Assembly: GCA_937901445.1 (NCBI GenBank)
Contig: CALDHY010000032.1
Location: 1-37,650 of the forward strand
Reading direction: 5' to 3'
Length of the DNA stretch: 37,650 nt
Source: an uncultured Selenomonadales bacterium
Lineage (GTDB): Bacteria; Bacillota; Negativicutes; Selenomonadales; Selenomonadaceae
The stretch's first letter is position 1. Each line of letters opens with the position of its first letter. The notes beneath the pieces were generated by a model. That model was not told the DNA's origin and did not search any database. It saw nothing but the letters and a program-made list of their open reading frames with translations. Shown here in pieces: positions 23,656 through 31,149 of this stretch. Position numbers and translations under genes: made by a program.

Positions 23656-24099
23656 ATGAGACAAGTTGGAATTTTTGGCAAAAGAAAAAGCGGTAAATCT
23701 GCGCTGATGTACGCGCTGACAAATTACAAAATGACAAAGGAAACAAAGTACAGCGCAATGGAAATTAGCGGCGTGGGCAAAATTATGCTCGTCGATACAG
23801 TGGGCGTTGACGTTGAAAAATCTACAGCTGAAAAATCTGCAGAAAGTATCGAAGTCGCGCTCATTTTAATTTCTAATGATTCTTTTGAATTGGAGCTTGC
23901 GTGGATTAGTAAACTCAAAAAATTAGGCGCGGCAGTCATTACGGTAATTAGTCAATGCGATAAATTTGCGGACGGCGGAAAAAATTTGGCGGCTGCCGTT
24001 GATGAAGTTTCCGGCTTAAAGTCAATCTGTACCAGCGCAGAAACCGGCGCGGGAATTGAAGAATTGCACGCCGAAATTATTAATCGCCTGAAGGAGTGA
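23656..24099 (+). CDS. Small GTPase, HydF-like G domain only
   Basis: This 147-residue protein is a stand-alone TrmE-Era-type G domain. The P-loop is FGKRKSGKSALM, G3 is in IMLVDTVGVD, and a degenerate G4 is at SQCDKF. The flow of the sequence (VGIFGKRKSGKSALMYALTN, then AMEISGVGKIMLVDTVGVD) most resembles the N-terminal domain of the hydrogenase maturation GTPase HydF. HydF is about 400 residues and carries dimerisation and iron-sulfur domains that are absent here. No hydrogenase genes are nearby. The SD is AGGAGGCG. The next gene overlaps its stop region. Confidence 0.7.
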   Translation: MRQVGIFGKRKSGKSALMYALTNYKMTKETKYSAMEISGVGKIMLVDTVGVDVEKSTAEKSAESIEVALILISNDSFELELAWISKLKKLGAAVITVISQCDKFADGGKNLAAAVDEVSGLKSICTSAETGAGIEELHAEIINRLKE

Positions 24100-24104
24100 A
24101 AAAT

Positions 24105-25013
24105 TTGTTCGTCTTTAAAATTAATGTTATTGTCGCAATTATTTTTGGTACGATTTTAATTTTTAATTTGAACGTCAACGCCGCCGAGCAAAATCCTCCG
24201 CCCGATAAAGAATCTGAATGGTATTGGCTTGCTTCAAACAACAAGTACACAAAATATTTCGCTCCAATTTCAGTTAATGTACTTAAGCAAGCAATGACTG
24301 AAACCGGCAAAGAAGTCCCAACCGAAATTGAGGCGTGGACGAAAACAACGTACACTTTAGCGGGAGCAACCGAAACTATTAAAAATTACGGTATTTCAAA
24401 TATTTTGCCGAATCCAAAAGTTTTGGCTTACAGCCTTGCACTTTTAAAAATTAATCCGCAAACTCGAACTGTTCAATACGCCCGCGAAGATTTTTACAAC
24501 GCCCAAAATAAAGTCCTTTGGTCGAAAACTGAAGGCAGAGTTAAAGAAATAAATTCGCAAGCCTTCGACGAAGATTTTTACGCGGCGATTGTCGATGAAG
24601 TTTTTAGACAAGGCGAAGTTGCACGCAAAAAAGCCGCCGACCGCTGGATTGAACTTTGGACTTTCACAAGCTCCGACGGCGTCACAACTACCGTTACTGC
24701 AGATACAACAACTTTTCAACTCAAGGGCACCAATTTAATTTTTTGGGAATGGCAAGAAACTAAATCTTCAAACAAAAAAGTTACAGAAATTCGCTTTATG
24801 AAAAAATCTATCAACTTAAATCAAGGTACTGAACGAATGATTAGCGGCGAAGTTTGGACGGCGTCAAATAAACGCTGGAAAGAACTTGAGGACGATTACG
24901 GCGGCGCGTACCGAATGATTAGAAATGACGATCCCGATTATAAGGGATTAGTAAGACTGCGCGCCTTTGCAAAAGGTTACTCGACGTGGGTTAAACGCTA
25001 CGCCATTTCTTGA
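24105..25013 (+). CDS. Secreted protein of unknown function
   Basis: This protein of about 302 residues has an N-terminal signal peptide (FVFKINVIVAIIFGTILIFN, ending near VNAA). The mature part is Trp- and Tyr-rich with repeated charged stretches (ESEWYWLASNNKYTKYF, then WIELWTFTSSDGVTTTVTAD). I do not recognise a domain. I prefer TTG 24105 over GTG 24096 because AAGGAG is 8 bases before the TTG but overlaps the GTG. The gene follows the HydF-like gene with almost no gap, so the two are probably co-transcribed. Confidence 0.7.
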   Translation: MFVFKINVIVAIIFGTILIFNLNVNAAEQNPPPDKESEWYWLASNNKYTKYFAPISVNVLKQAMTETGKEVPTEIEAWTKTTYTLAGATETIKNYGISNILPNPKVLAYSLALLKINPQTRTVQYAREDFYNAQNKVLWSKTEGRVKEINSQAFDEDFYAAIVDEVFRQGEVARKKAADRWIELWTFTSSDGVTTTVTADTTTFQLKGTNLIFWEWQETKSSNKKVTEIRFMKKSINLNQGTERMISGEVWTASNKRWKELEDDYGGAYRMIRNDDPDYKGLVRLRAFAKGYSTWVKRYAIS

Positions 25014-25022
25014 GGTAAGAAA

Positions 25023-25847
25023 ATGAAAACTTGTGAAATTTGCCCGCACCATTGCAGGTTAGAAAACGGCGAAATTGGAAAGTGCCGCGCGCGTATCAAT
25101 GACGGCGAAAAAATTACCGCGCTGAATTACGGCGAAATTACTTCCATTGCGCTTGATCCAATAGAAAAAAAGCCGCTGTACAGATTTTTTCCCGGTACAA
25201 AAATTTTGTCCGTCGGCAGTTACGGCTGTAATTTGAATTGCCCTTTCTGCCAAAACTTTGAAATTTCTATGGCTGATAAAAACTTTCCAACGCGCAAAAT
25301 TTCACCCGTCGAACTTGTCAACACCGCGTTAAAATATTACTATTCGCACGGCAACATTGGAATTGCTTTTACTTACAACGAGCCTTTCATAAGCTATGAA
25401 TTTGTACGCGATACTTCACACATTCTAAAAAATATCGGCTTAAAGTCTGTTTTGGTTACAAACGGCACGGTTGCAAGCGGCGCGTTGAAAAATATTCTGC
25501 CGCTGATTGACGCAATGAATATCGACTTGAAAGGATTCAGCCAAAAAATTTATGACTATCTCGGCGGCGATTTTGAAACTGTCAAAAATACGATTGCAAC
25601 GGCGGCGCAAAGTTGCCATGTCGAAGTAACAACATTGATTGTTCCAAATATGAATGACACTGAAGACGAAATGCGCGCCGAATCAAAATGGATCGCGTCA
25701 ATTTCGCCGAAAATTCCTTTGCACGTTTCAAGATTTTTTCCGCGCTACAAAGTTACAGACCGCCCGCCTACTGACGTTGCAAAAGTTTACCGGCTTGCTG
25801 AAATTGCACGCGAAAATTTGAACTACGTTTACACCGGCAACTGTTAA
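25023..25847 (+). CDS. Radical SAM enzyme, AmrS-like
   Basis: This 274-residue protein has the radical SAM CxxxCxxC motif in YGCNLNCPFCQNFEIS near residue 68. It also has an extra N-terminal Cys cluster (CEICPHHCRLENGEIGKC) and ALDPIEKKPLYRFFPGTK, typical of the AmmeMemoRadiSam (AmrS) family and related pyruvate formate-lyase activases. The AmrA/AmrB partners are not adjacent, and the protein is shorter than AmrS of about 330 residues. It probably binds two iron-sulfur clusters. Substrate unknown. It starts 9 bases after the secreted-protein gene. Confidence 0.8.
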   Translation: MKTCEICPHHCRLENGEIGKCRARINDGEKITALNYGEITSIALDPIEKKPLYRFFPGTKILSVGSYGCNLNCPFCQNFEISMADKNFPTRKISPVELVNTALKYYYSHGNIGIAFTYNEPFISYEFVRDTSHILKNIGLKSVLVTNGTVASGALKNILPLIDAMNIDLKGFSQKIYDYLGGDFETVKNTIATAAQSCHVEVTTLIVPNMNDTEDEMRAESKWIASISPKIPLHVSRFFPRYKVTDRPPTDVAKVYRLAEIARENLNYVYTGNC

Positions 25848-25930
25848 TTAGGGGCTAAGGGCTAGGGATTAAGGGCTAAGGATTATATAAAAAAACACCG
25901 AATCCCAGCCTTTGTTTTAGGGTTAGGGGG
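25847..25930 (+). repeat. Mixed heptad array after the AmrS-like gene
   Basis: Units AGGGGCTA, AGGGCTA, GGGATTA, AGGGCTA and AGGATTA start at the AmrS stop. After ATATAAAAAAACACC comes an inverted fragment (GAATCCCAGCC) and then forward bits (TTAGGGTTAGGGGG). The array ends directly before the GRAM-like gene, whose usual start codon seems to be missing. Confidence 0.8.
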
Positions 25931-25938
25931 TTTTTAAC

Positions 25939-26367
25939 ATTATTTCTGAAGAAAAATTTCAAAACTTTGACAAGGCAAATTTTGAAGAACTTAATAAATA
26001 TCCCGGCGTTGAAGTTTTTGGGCGAATTTTGGGCAAGGGCGAACGCCCCATTGCTATTGGGCTTGCGAATTATTTTACAGGGATAATTTCAGCCGGCGGC
26101 AAATTATTGTTGACTGATAAAAGCTTATATTTCAGCGCGCACGCCATTAATATTGGCAGACAAGAATGTAAGATTGAGCTGAAAGATATTGTAAAAGTTG
26201 AAATAGCCTTGAACTTGTTAATTTCTCAACATTTGGTCGTATACACAAATTCAGATTCTCATAGATTTGTTGTCTATCACGGCAAAGATTGGGTTGCAAG
26301 CATCAAAAACGCTGTGGCGGCTCTTAATGAAAATTCAGAGGGTTTAAGAAACTTTTTGCAACAATAA
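25939..26367 (+). CDS. GRAM/PH-like domain protein lacking a standard start
   Basis: The protein has a GRAM-like core: GGKLLLTDKSLYFSAHAINI, then ELKDIVKVEIALN and HRFVVYHGKDWVASIKNA. This fold binds lipids or proteins. The reading frame is open and protein-like from 25927 (EEKFQNFDKANFEELNKYPG), but the first canonical start is TTG 26029, 30 codons in and weakly preceded. I give ATT 25939 as the likely start because AGGGGG lies 8 bases upstream. Rare ATT starts are known (infC). Alternatively, the repeat array has replaced the original start. Confidence 0.55.
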   Translation: MISEEKFQNFDKANFEELNKYPGVEVFGRILGKGERPIAIGLANYFTGIISAGGKLLLTDKSLYFSAHAINIGRQECKIELKDIVKVEIALNLLISQHLVVYTNSDSHRFVVYHGKDWVASIKNAVAALNENSEGLRNFLQQ

Positions 26368-26373
26368 AATTTT

Positions 26374-26398
26374 CCCGTCAAATTGGCGGGATTTTTTA
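26374..26398. terminator. Bidirectional terminator
   Basis: CCCGTCAA and TTGGCGGG pair with one wobble and run into six T residues on the plus strand, with an A-rich run on the other side. It serves the GRAM-like gene and the convergent kinase gene. Confidence 0.7.
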
Positions 26399-27379
26399 TT
26401 TTGTATCAGAATCTAAATCGTCAATAGGAAATTCTTCAAGTGCGGCGCGCATTTCTTCAAAATCTTCATCAGTGAAAGAATACGCCAATTTTTCAAATTC
26501 GGTTGCAATATCTAACACGCTGTTTTCAATCAAGCGCGCACGGAGCGGGTCGTCATTTTTAATTTCTTGGTGCGCGTCAAACATTGCATCAATATCTTCA
26601 AGCATTTTGGTAAGTTCGTCAAGTTTTTCACCGGTAGAAAGTTCAGCGTCAGAAATATTTTCAACCGGCGGCTTTTTAAATTTTTTCAAACTTTGTTTCC
26701 AACTGCGCCTGTCAAAATCTTCAAGCAAATTTTCAACAGAATCATAACGCTTTTCAGGGTCAAATTGCGTGCAACGTTCAATAATTTTTTTTATCCAGCC
26801 GTGATAATCTTTGCCGAGCAAACGTTGAATCAAAACGCCCAAAGAATAAATATCACTGCGGGCGTCAGTTTGTCCGAAGCCGTATTGTTCCGGCGGCGCG
26901 TAACCCCGCGTACCTAAAAATTTTGTGTCAGTATCGCTGTCATCTTTAGCAATTCGTGAAATTCCAAAATCTGTCAACCGTATAAAACCGTCCCGCGTCA
27001 ACATAATATTTGAAGGCTTAATATCCCTGTGAATAATTTTGTAGCTGTGCAAAATTTCCAGCGATTGGCAAATTTGCCGCGTGATATTTGCAACAGTTTT
27101 TTCGTCAAAATTTTTTTCATATTTTAAAATTTCTTCGAGCGTTCGTCCGTTGATATATTCTTCAACCACAAAAAGTTTTTCGTCAAATTTAACAAGGCGG
27201 TAAATTTCCGGTACGTGCGGAATTTTTGCGGTTTTCAAAATGCTGTAAAGTTTTGCAAGATTTAAATTGCGCTCCTTTATGACGCAAATTAATTTGGCGT
27301 TCCTGTCATACGCAAGTTTTACTTTGCCATTCGGCTTTAAATCGTCTATAATTTCATAAATTTTTTCAAGCGGATTCAT
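26396..27379 (-). CDS. Ser/Thr protein kinase (Hanks type)
   Basis: This 327-residue cytoplasmic kinase has the catalytic loop HRDIKPSNIML near residue 116, DFGIS for metal binding, and APPEQYG in the activation segment. VVEEYINGRTL is the hinge region. The N-lobe is reduced: no GxGxxG loop is visible, although a lysine in CVIKER could be the ATP-binding one. After residue 230 comes a non-kinase tail that is acidic and helical, with no membrane segment or PASTA domain. ATG 27379 is preferred over TTG 27397 because AAAGGACG precedes it. It is divergent from an XRE regulator only 45 bases away. Confidence 0.85.
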   Translation of the reverse strand: MNPLEKIYEIIDDLKPNGKVKLAYDRNAKLICVIKERNLNLAKLYSILKTAKIPHVPEIYRLVKFDEKLFVVEEYINGRTLEEILKYEKNFDEKTVANITRQICQSLEILHSYKIIHRDIKPSNIMLTRDGFIRLTDFGISRIAKDDSDTDTKFLGTRGYAPPEQYGFGQTDARSDIYSLGVLIQRLLGKDYHGWIKKIIERCTQFDPEKRYDSVENLLEDFDRRSWKQSLKKFKKPPVENISDAELSTGEKLDELTKMLEDIDAMFDAHQEIKNDDPLRARLIENSVLDIATEFEKLAYSFTDEDFEEMRAALEEFPIDDLDSDTK

Positions 27380-27424
27380 TTTGTCACGTCCTTTCAAAAT
27401 ATTTTAACACGGGAGGCAAAAATT

Positions 27425-27856
27425 ATGAGTGAAAAAACTACCGACGAACTTTTTAACGAATTGAAGTCCGACCCCGATATAGAAAATTTTATCGCAGTCA
27501 ATCAAGCTGAATTTTCAAAGCCGTTGTACAAATACTTGAGTGAAATTTTGGTTGAAAAAAATTTGACGCGGAAACAAATTGCTTTTGAAATGAACGTCGA
27601 CCCCAGCTACATTCATCATATTTTTTCAGGCAAAAAAAATCCTTCACGCGAAAGATTGTTGGCGATAGCGCGCGCAATGAATTTAAATTTGGAAGAAACA
27701 CAGTATCTTTTACGTTATGGCGGCTATGGTATTTTGTACCCGCGCAACCCTTTTGATTCGGTTGTAATTTCGGCGATTGAACACGAATTGACTTTTAAGG
27801 AAATGAACGAATTTTTGAAACAGCTGGGCGAATTGCCGATTGTTACTGCCGATTAA
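27425..27856 (+). CDS. XRE-type helix-turn-helix regulator
   Basis: This 143-residue protein has a central HTH (LTRKQIAFEMNVDPSYIHHI, then FSGKKNPSRERLLAIARAMN) and a C-terminal helical part (LNLEETQYLLRYGGYGILYP). The latter recalls the HTH half of the VWA protein at 12557. The SD is GGGAGGC. Being divergent from the kinase, it may control it or be its substrate. Confidence 0.8.
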   Translation: MSEKTTDELFNELKSDPDIENFIAVNQAEFSKPLYKYLSEILVEKNLTRKQIAFEMNVDPSYIHHIFSGKKNPSRERLLAIARAMNLNLEETQYLLRYGGYGILYPRNPFDSVVISAIEHELTFKEMNEFLKQLGELPIVTAD

Positions 27857-27865
27857 TAAAAAAAG

Positions 27866-27891
27866 CCGCCGGTTTTTGCCGACGGTTTTTT
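27866..27891 (+). terminator. Intrinsic terminator after the XRE gene
   Basis: CCGCCGG and CCGACGG pair (one mismatch) around TTTTTG, and six T residues follow. Confidence 0.7.
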
Positions 27892-27912
27892 GTTACAAAA
27901 ATTTCGCGCAGA

Positions 27913-28059
27913 TTATTTTTTCTGACGTTCACAAACTTGGTTACCAACAGTACAACTGGTTTTGCAAGCAGATTGGCAAGACGCCTGACATTCGCCGCAA
28001 CCGCCGGTTTTCAAAGTTTCTTGAAGTACGGGTTTTGTTATAGTTTTAATGTGTTTCAT
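27913..28059 (-). CDS. scfA: SCIFF ranthipeptide precursor
   Basis: This 48-residue peptide starts MKHIKTITKPVLQETL and has six cysteines at residues 21, 24, 28, 32, 36 and 43 in the pattern GGCGECQASCQSACKTSCT. This is the SCIFF (six cysteines in forty-five) family, in which a radical SAM maturase builds thioether bridges. The SD GGAGGTG is 7-8 bases before the ATG, and a good promoter lies upstream. The maturase (scfB) is usually adjacent but is not present in this window. Confidence 0.92.
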   Translation of the reverse strand: MKHIKTITKPVLQETLKTGGCGECQASCQSACKTSCTVGNQVCERQKK

Positions 28060-28086
28060 ATTTAACACCTCCAAAAATTTTTTTAA

Positions 28087-28115
28087 ATTGTACCAAAATA
28101 TTAACCCATCGTCAA
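28087..28115 (-). promoter_or_regulatory. Promoter of scfA
   Basis: TTGACG (28115-28110), a 17-base spacer and TACAAT (28092-28087), with a TGG extension. The -35 lies inside the last codons of argF, so scfA has its own promoter although argF is just upstream. Confidence 0.65.
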
Positions 28116-29030
28116 AGCCATAATTGCTTTTTGAGTGTGCAAGCGGTTTTCAGCCTCTTCAAAAATTACGTGCGCGTTATTTTCAAAAACTTCATCAGTA
28201 ATTTCTTCGCCACGATAAGCCGGCAAGCAGTGAAGTACAATAGCGTTTTTGCTTGCGTGTTTCAAAAGTTCACGGTTGACTTGATAGGGCGCAAAAATTT
28301 TCTTGCGTTCGTCGTGCTCGGCTTCCTGCCCCATACTTGCCCAAGTGTCGGTTGCAATAATGTCAGCGTCTTTCACGGCGTCAACCGGATTTTCTGTCCA
28401 ACTTAATTCAGCCTTTGTTTCTTCGGCGTCAGTTAAAGCGTTTTCAAAAACTTCAGCATTTGGCTTGTAATTTGCGGGCGTTGCAACTGTTAAATGCATT
28501 CCAACTTTCGCCGCACCGTACAAATAGGAATTTGTCATATTGTTGCCGTCGCCAACGTACGCCATTTTCAAACTTCTGAAATTTTTGCCTTTATGTTCAC
28601 GAATTGTTAATAAATCCGTCAAAACTTGGCAAGGGTGGAGTAAATCACTTAAGCCGTTGATAACAGGAATATCAGCAAATTTCGCAAGTTCCAAAATTCT
28701 GTCGTGCCCGTAAGTACGAATCATAATCCCGTCCAAATATCTTGACAAAACGCGGGCAGTATCTTTTATTGGTTCGCCGCGTCCAAGTTGTAAATCTTTG
28801 TTGGATAAAAATAAACCCGTGCCGCCGAGTTGAAAAATTCCAACTTCAAAAGAAACGCGCGTACGTGTCGAAGATTTTTCAAAAATCATCCCGAGCGTTT
28901 TACCTTCCAAATATCTGTGCGGTATACCGGTTTTCTGCATAACTTTTAAATCTGCTGCGAAGTCCAAAATTTCTTGAACTTCATCCGCGCTTAAATCGTG
29001 AATTGAAATTAAATCTTTTCCTTTTAACAA
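28101..29030 (-). CDS. argF: Ornithine carbamoyltransferase
   Basis: This 309-residue enzyme makes citrulline from ornithine and carbamoyl phosphate in arginine synthesis. The carbamoyl-phosphate loop SSTRTRVSFEVG, the HPCQVLTDLL motif and the ornithine-site LHCLPAYRGEE are all intact. The start is TTG 29030 with SD GAAGGAG. The gap to the upstream HMA-like gene is filled by a heptad array. No other arg genes are in the window. Confidence 0.95.
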   Translation of the reverse strand: MLKGKDLISIHDLSADEVQEILDFAADLKVMQKTGIPHRYLEGKTLGMIFEKSSTRTRVSFEVGIFQLGGTGLFLSNKDLQLGRGEPIKDTARVLSRYLDGIMIRTYGHDRILELAKFADIPVINGLSDLLHPCQVLTDLLTIREHKGKNFRSLKMAYVGDGNNMTNSYLYGAAKVGMHLTVATPANYKPNAEVFENALTDAEETKAELSWTENPVDAVKDADIIATDTWASMGQEAEHDERKKIFAPYQVNRELLKHASKNAIVLHCLPAYRGEEITDEVFENNAHVIFEEAENRLHTQKAIMALTMG

Positions 29031-29049
29031 ATTATTTTCTCCTTCCCAA

Positions 29050-29085
29050 AATCCTTAATCCTTAGCCCTTAATCCTTAATCCTTA
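29050..29085 (-). repeat. Heptad array between the HMA-like gene and argF
   Basis: On the minus strand about five TAAGGAT/TAAGGGC units follow the HMA-like stop codon (TAA 29085-29083 is the first TAA of the array) and end at the argF SD. Confidence 0.85.
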
Positions 29086-29325
29086 TAACAAAGGCTCAAC
29101 GTCATTTTTGCCGAATACGCCAATAATTTCAGTCAACTTGGTTTTAGCCGGATTATAATCAATGGTAGTTTCGCCGTCGTGCGCGTGAATATGAACATAC
29201 ATAACGCCGGGCAGTCCCAGCAGATTTTTTTCAACGGTTTTTGCGCTGTCTTCAGTGTAACCTTCAGCCGTAAATTGTAAACGAGTTACGCCGTTATTTT
29301 CGCCGCAACCGCATTCTTTGCACAT
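29083..29325 (-). CDS. HMA-like small metal-binding-fold protein
   Basis: This 80-residue protein has the ferredoxin-like pattern of heavy-metal-associated proteins (VEKNLLGLPGVMYVHIHAHD, then TTIDYNPAKTKLTEII). The usual metal loop CxxC after the first strand is missing, however. Instead, a Cys cluster sits at the very N-terminus (MCKECGCGENNG). Metal binding may have moved to that cluster or been lost. The SD is AAAGGAGG. Confidence 0.7.
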   Translation of the reverse strand: MCKECGCGENNGVTRLQFTAEGYTEDSAKTVEKNLLGLPGVMYVHIHAHDGETTIDYNPAKTKLTEIIGVFGKNDVEPLL

Positions 29326-29339
29326 AATAAAACCTCCTT

Positions 29340-29377
29340 TTACTATAACACTATCGCACTATAACACTACCGCACTA
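29340..29377 (-). repeat. TAGTG-family array upstream of the HMA-like gene
   Basis: On the minus strand the units read TAGTGCGG, TAGTGTTA, TAGTGCGA, TAGTGTTA and TAGTA, then AAAGGAGG, the HMA-like gene's SD. Unlike most arrays here, this one is not visibly attached to a stop codon. Confidence 0.8.
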
Positions 29378-29399
29378 ATTTTACAAGCCCCCGTTGCGG

Positions 29400-29428
29400 T
29401 TGACTAAATTAAAGCTGCAAGTTAAAAT
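29400..29428 (+). promoter_or_regulatory. Promoter of the DUF1593 gene
   Basis: TTGACT (29400-29405), 17 bases and TAAAAT (29423-29428). Confidence 0.65.
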
Positions 29429-29455
29429 TTTTAAAAATAGTTGGGAAGTGATTTT

Positions 29456-31045
29456 ATGAGAAAATCTGTTTTAAGCGCGTTGGTACTCGGCACGGTTGCC
29501 GCCGGAAGTTTTAATTTTGCAAATGCAATGCCCGCCGATTATTACGAAAGGTTGCCGCGCACGGTAATTACCACTGATGGTGAAGTTGACGATATGAATT
29601 CTGTTATTCGTGCGCTGCTTTACTCAAACGAAATGGATATTGCGGGGATTGTCATAACAAGTTCGGTTTACCATTACGCGGGCGATTCTTCAAAGGGAAT
29701 TGCGCCCTTTCGCTGGACAGGTACAAATTGGATTTACAAATTTCTTGACGATTACGAAAAAGTTTACCCCAATTTAATCAAGCACGACCAATATTATCGC
29801 CCTGCAGATTATTTCAGAAGAGTAACGCACATTGGAAATATCAGCGCGGTTGGCGAAATGGAACAAGTTACAGACGGCTCCGAATTTCTCAAACAATTAT
29901 TTCTTGACGATGATAAAAGGATTTTGTACGTCCAAACTTGGGGCGGCACCAATACAACTGCGCGAGCGTTAAAGTCAATCGAAGACGAATATAAAAATAC
30001 GCCGCAATGGGAAGCTGTCAGACAAAAATTGCAGGATAAGCTTTTCTTGTACATTATTCTTGACCAAGACGACAGCTACAATAATTACATTGCAAAAAAT
30101 TGGAGTAATTTAACGGTTATCAATGATCGCTGCGATTTTTGGCACTTTGCCTATGCGTGGCAGTTGCACGAAGACGAAGTTAATACAACTTTGCACGCAG
30201 ATTGGAATATAAAAAATTTGCTTAACAAGGGCGCGTTAATGGATAATTACGCCTTGATGAATGACGGCAGATGGATTGAAGGCGAATTGCCGGAGGAACA
30301 GCGCGGCGTCGGTTACATTGAAAAAAATCCAAGTTATATAACGTACGATTTTATTTCTGAAGGAGATTCGCCGTCATTTTTATATTTGGCACAAAACGGC
30401 TTGCGCAGTTATGAAAATCCAAGTTACGGCGGCTGGGGCGGCAGATTTGGCGCGTTTACCGGCAACCGCGCAATTAATGACGCCTTAGATTATAACCCCG
30501 TTACAAAAAAATTTGATTCGGTTTATTCCTTGTCTCGCTGGTTTGACGATATGCAAAATGACTTTGCCGCGCGCGCAGATTGGTGCGTTGCTGATTCTTA
30601 TGAAAAAGCTAATCACGCGCCCCGTGTCAGCATTAAAGTGGATTCAAAAGTTTACAGTATTTCTGAAGGCGTAAATATTACCGCTCGCGCAGGGCAAAAA
30701 GTTACTTTAAGCGCAGTTGCAAGCGACCCGGACGGCGATAAAATTTCTTATAAATGGTGGCGTTATTTTGAGGCTGATACTTATCAAGACGATAAACGCA
30801 CAAAGCCCGCCATTGAAACTCAAAACTTTCCCGGCGCGCCTTTGGTTATGAGTATGACACGTGAACTTTTGCCGAATGAAAAACTTGACACAATAAAATT
30901 AACCGGCGCAAATACCAAAAAAGTTTCGTTTACAGTGCCGAAAGATGCAAAGTCCGGCGATACTATTCATATTATTTTGGAAGTGCAGGACAACGGCGCG
31001 CACAATCTGAAAAGTTATCAGCGCGTCATTGTTACTGTAAAATAA
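29456..31045 (+). CDS. Secreted DUF1593 nucleoside-hydrolase-like protein
   Basis: This 529-residue protein has a signal peptide (RKSVLSALVLGTVAAGSFNF, cleaved near ANA). A DUF1593 domain follows, with the nucleoside-hydrolase-like Asp motif TTDGEVDDMNS near residue 37 and VQTWGGTNTTARAL near 160. The last 150 residues form an Ig-like beta domain (KVTLSAVASDPDGDKISYKW). Relatives are linked to polysaccharide or nucleoside degradation, but the substrate is unknown. ATG 29456 has SD GGGAAGTGA. The stop TAA begins a heptad array. Confidence 0.82.
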   Translation: MRKSVLSALVLGTVAAGSFNFANAMPADYYERLPRTVITTDGEVDDMNSVIRALLYSNEMDIAGIVITSSVYHYAGDSSKGIAPFRWTGTNWIYKFLDDYEKVYPNLIKHDQYYRPADYFRRVTHIGNISAVGEMEQVTDGSEFLKQLFLDDDKRILYVQTWGGTNTTARALKSIEDEYKNTPQWEAVRQKLQDKLFLYIILDQDDSYNNYIAKNWSNLTVINDRCDFWHFAYAWQLHEDEVNTTLHADWNIKNLLNKGALMDNYALMNDGRWIEGELPEEQRGVGYIEKNPSYITYDFISEGDSPSFLYLAQNGLRSYENPSYGGWGGRFGAFTGNRAINDALDYNPVTKKFDSVYSLSRWFDDMQNDFAARADWCVADSYEKANHAPRVSIKVDSKVYSISEGVNITARAGQKVTLSAVASDPDGDKISYKWWRYFEADTYQDDKRTKPAIETQNFPGAPLVMSMTRELLPNEKLDTIKLTGANTKKVSFTVPKDAKSGDTIHIILEVQDNGAHNLKSYQRVIVTVK

Positions 31046-31111
31046 GGGTTAAGGACTAAGGATTAGGGGTTAAGGATTAAGGATTAAGGATTAGGGATCA
31101 GGGATCAGGGA
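31043..31111 (+). repeat. Heptad array after the DUF1593 gene
   Basis: About nine units (TAAGGGT, TAAGGAC, TAAGGAT, TAGGGGT, TAAGGAT twice or more, TAGGGATCAGGGATCAGGG) start at the stop codon. A short T-run follows before the dehydrogenase SD. Confidence 0.85.
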
Positions 31112-31149
31112 TTTTTTCTTAACCTTCAAAAACGAAAGGAGAGAATTTA

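Noticed and set aside
27840..28043. Plus-strand ORF of 67 codons
   Set aside because: It is antisense to the clearly recognisable SCIFF peptide gene and contains a terminator.
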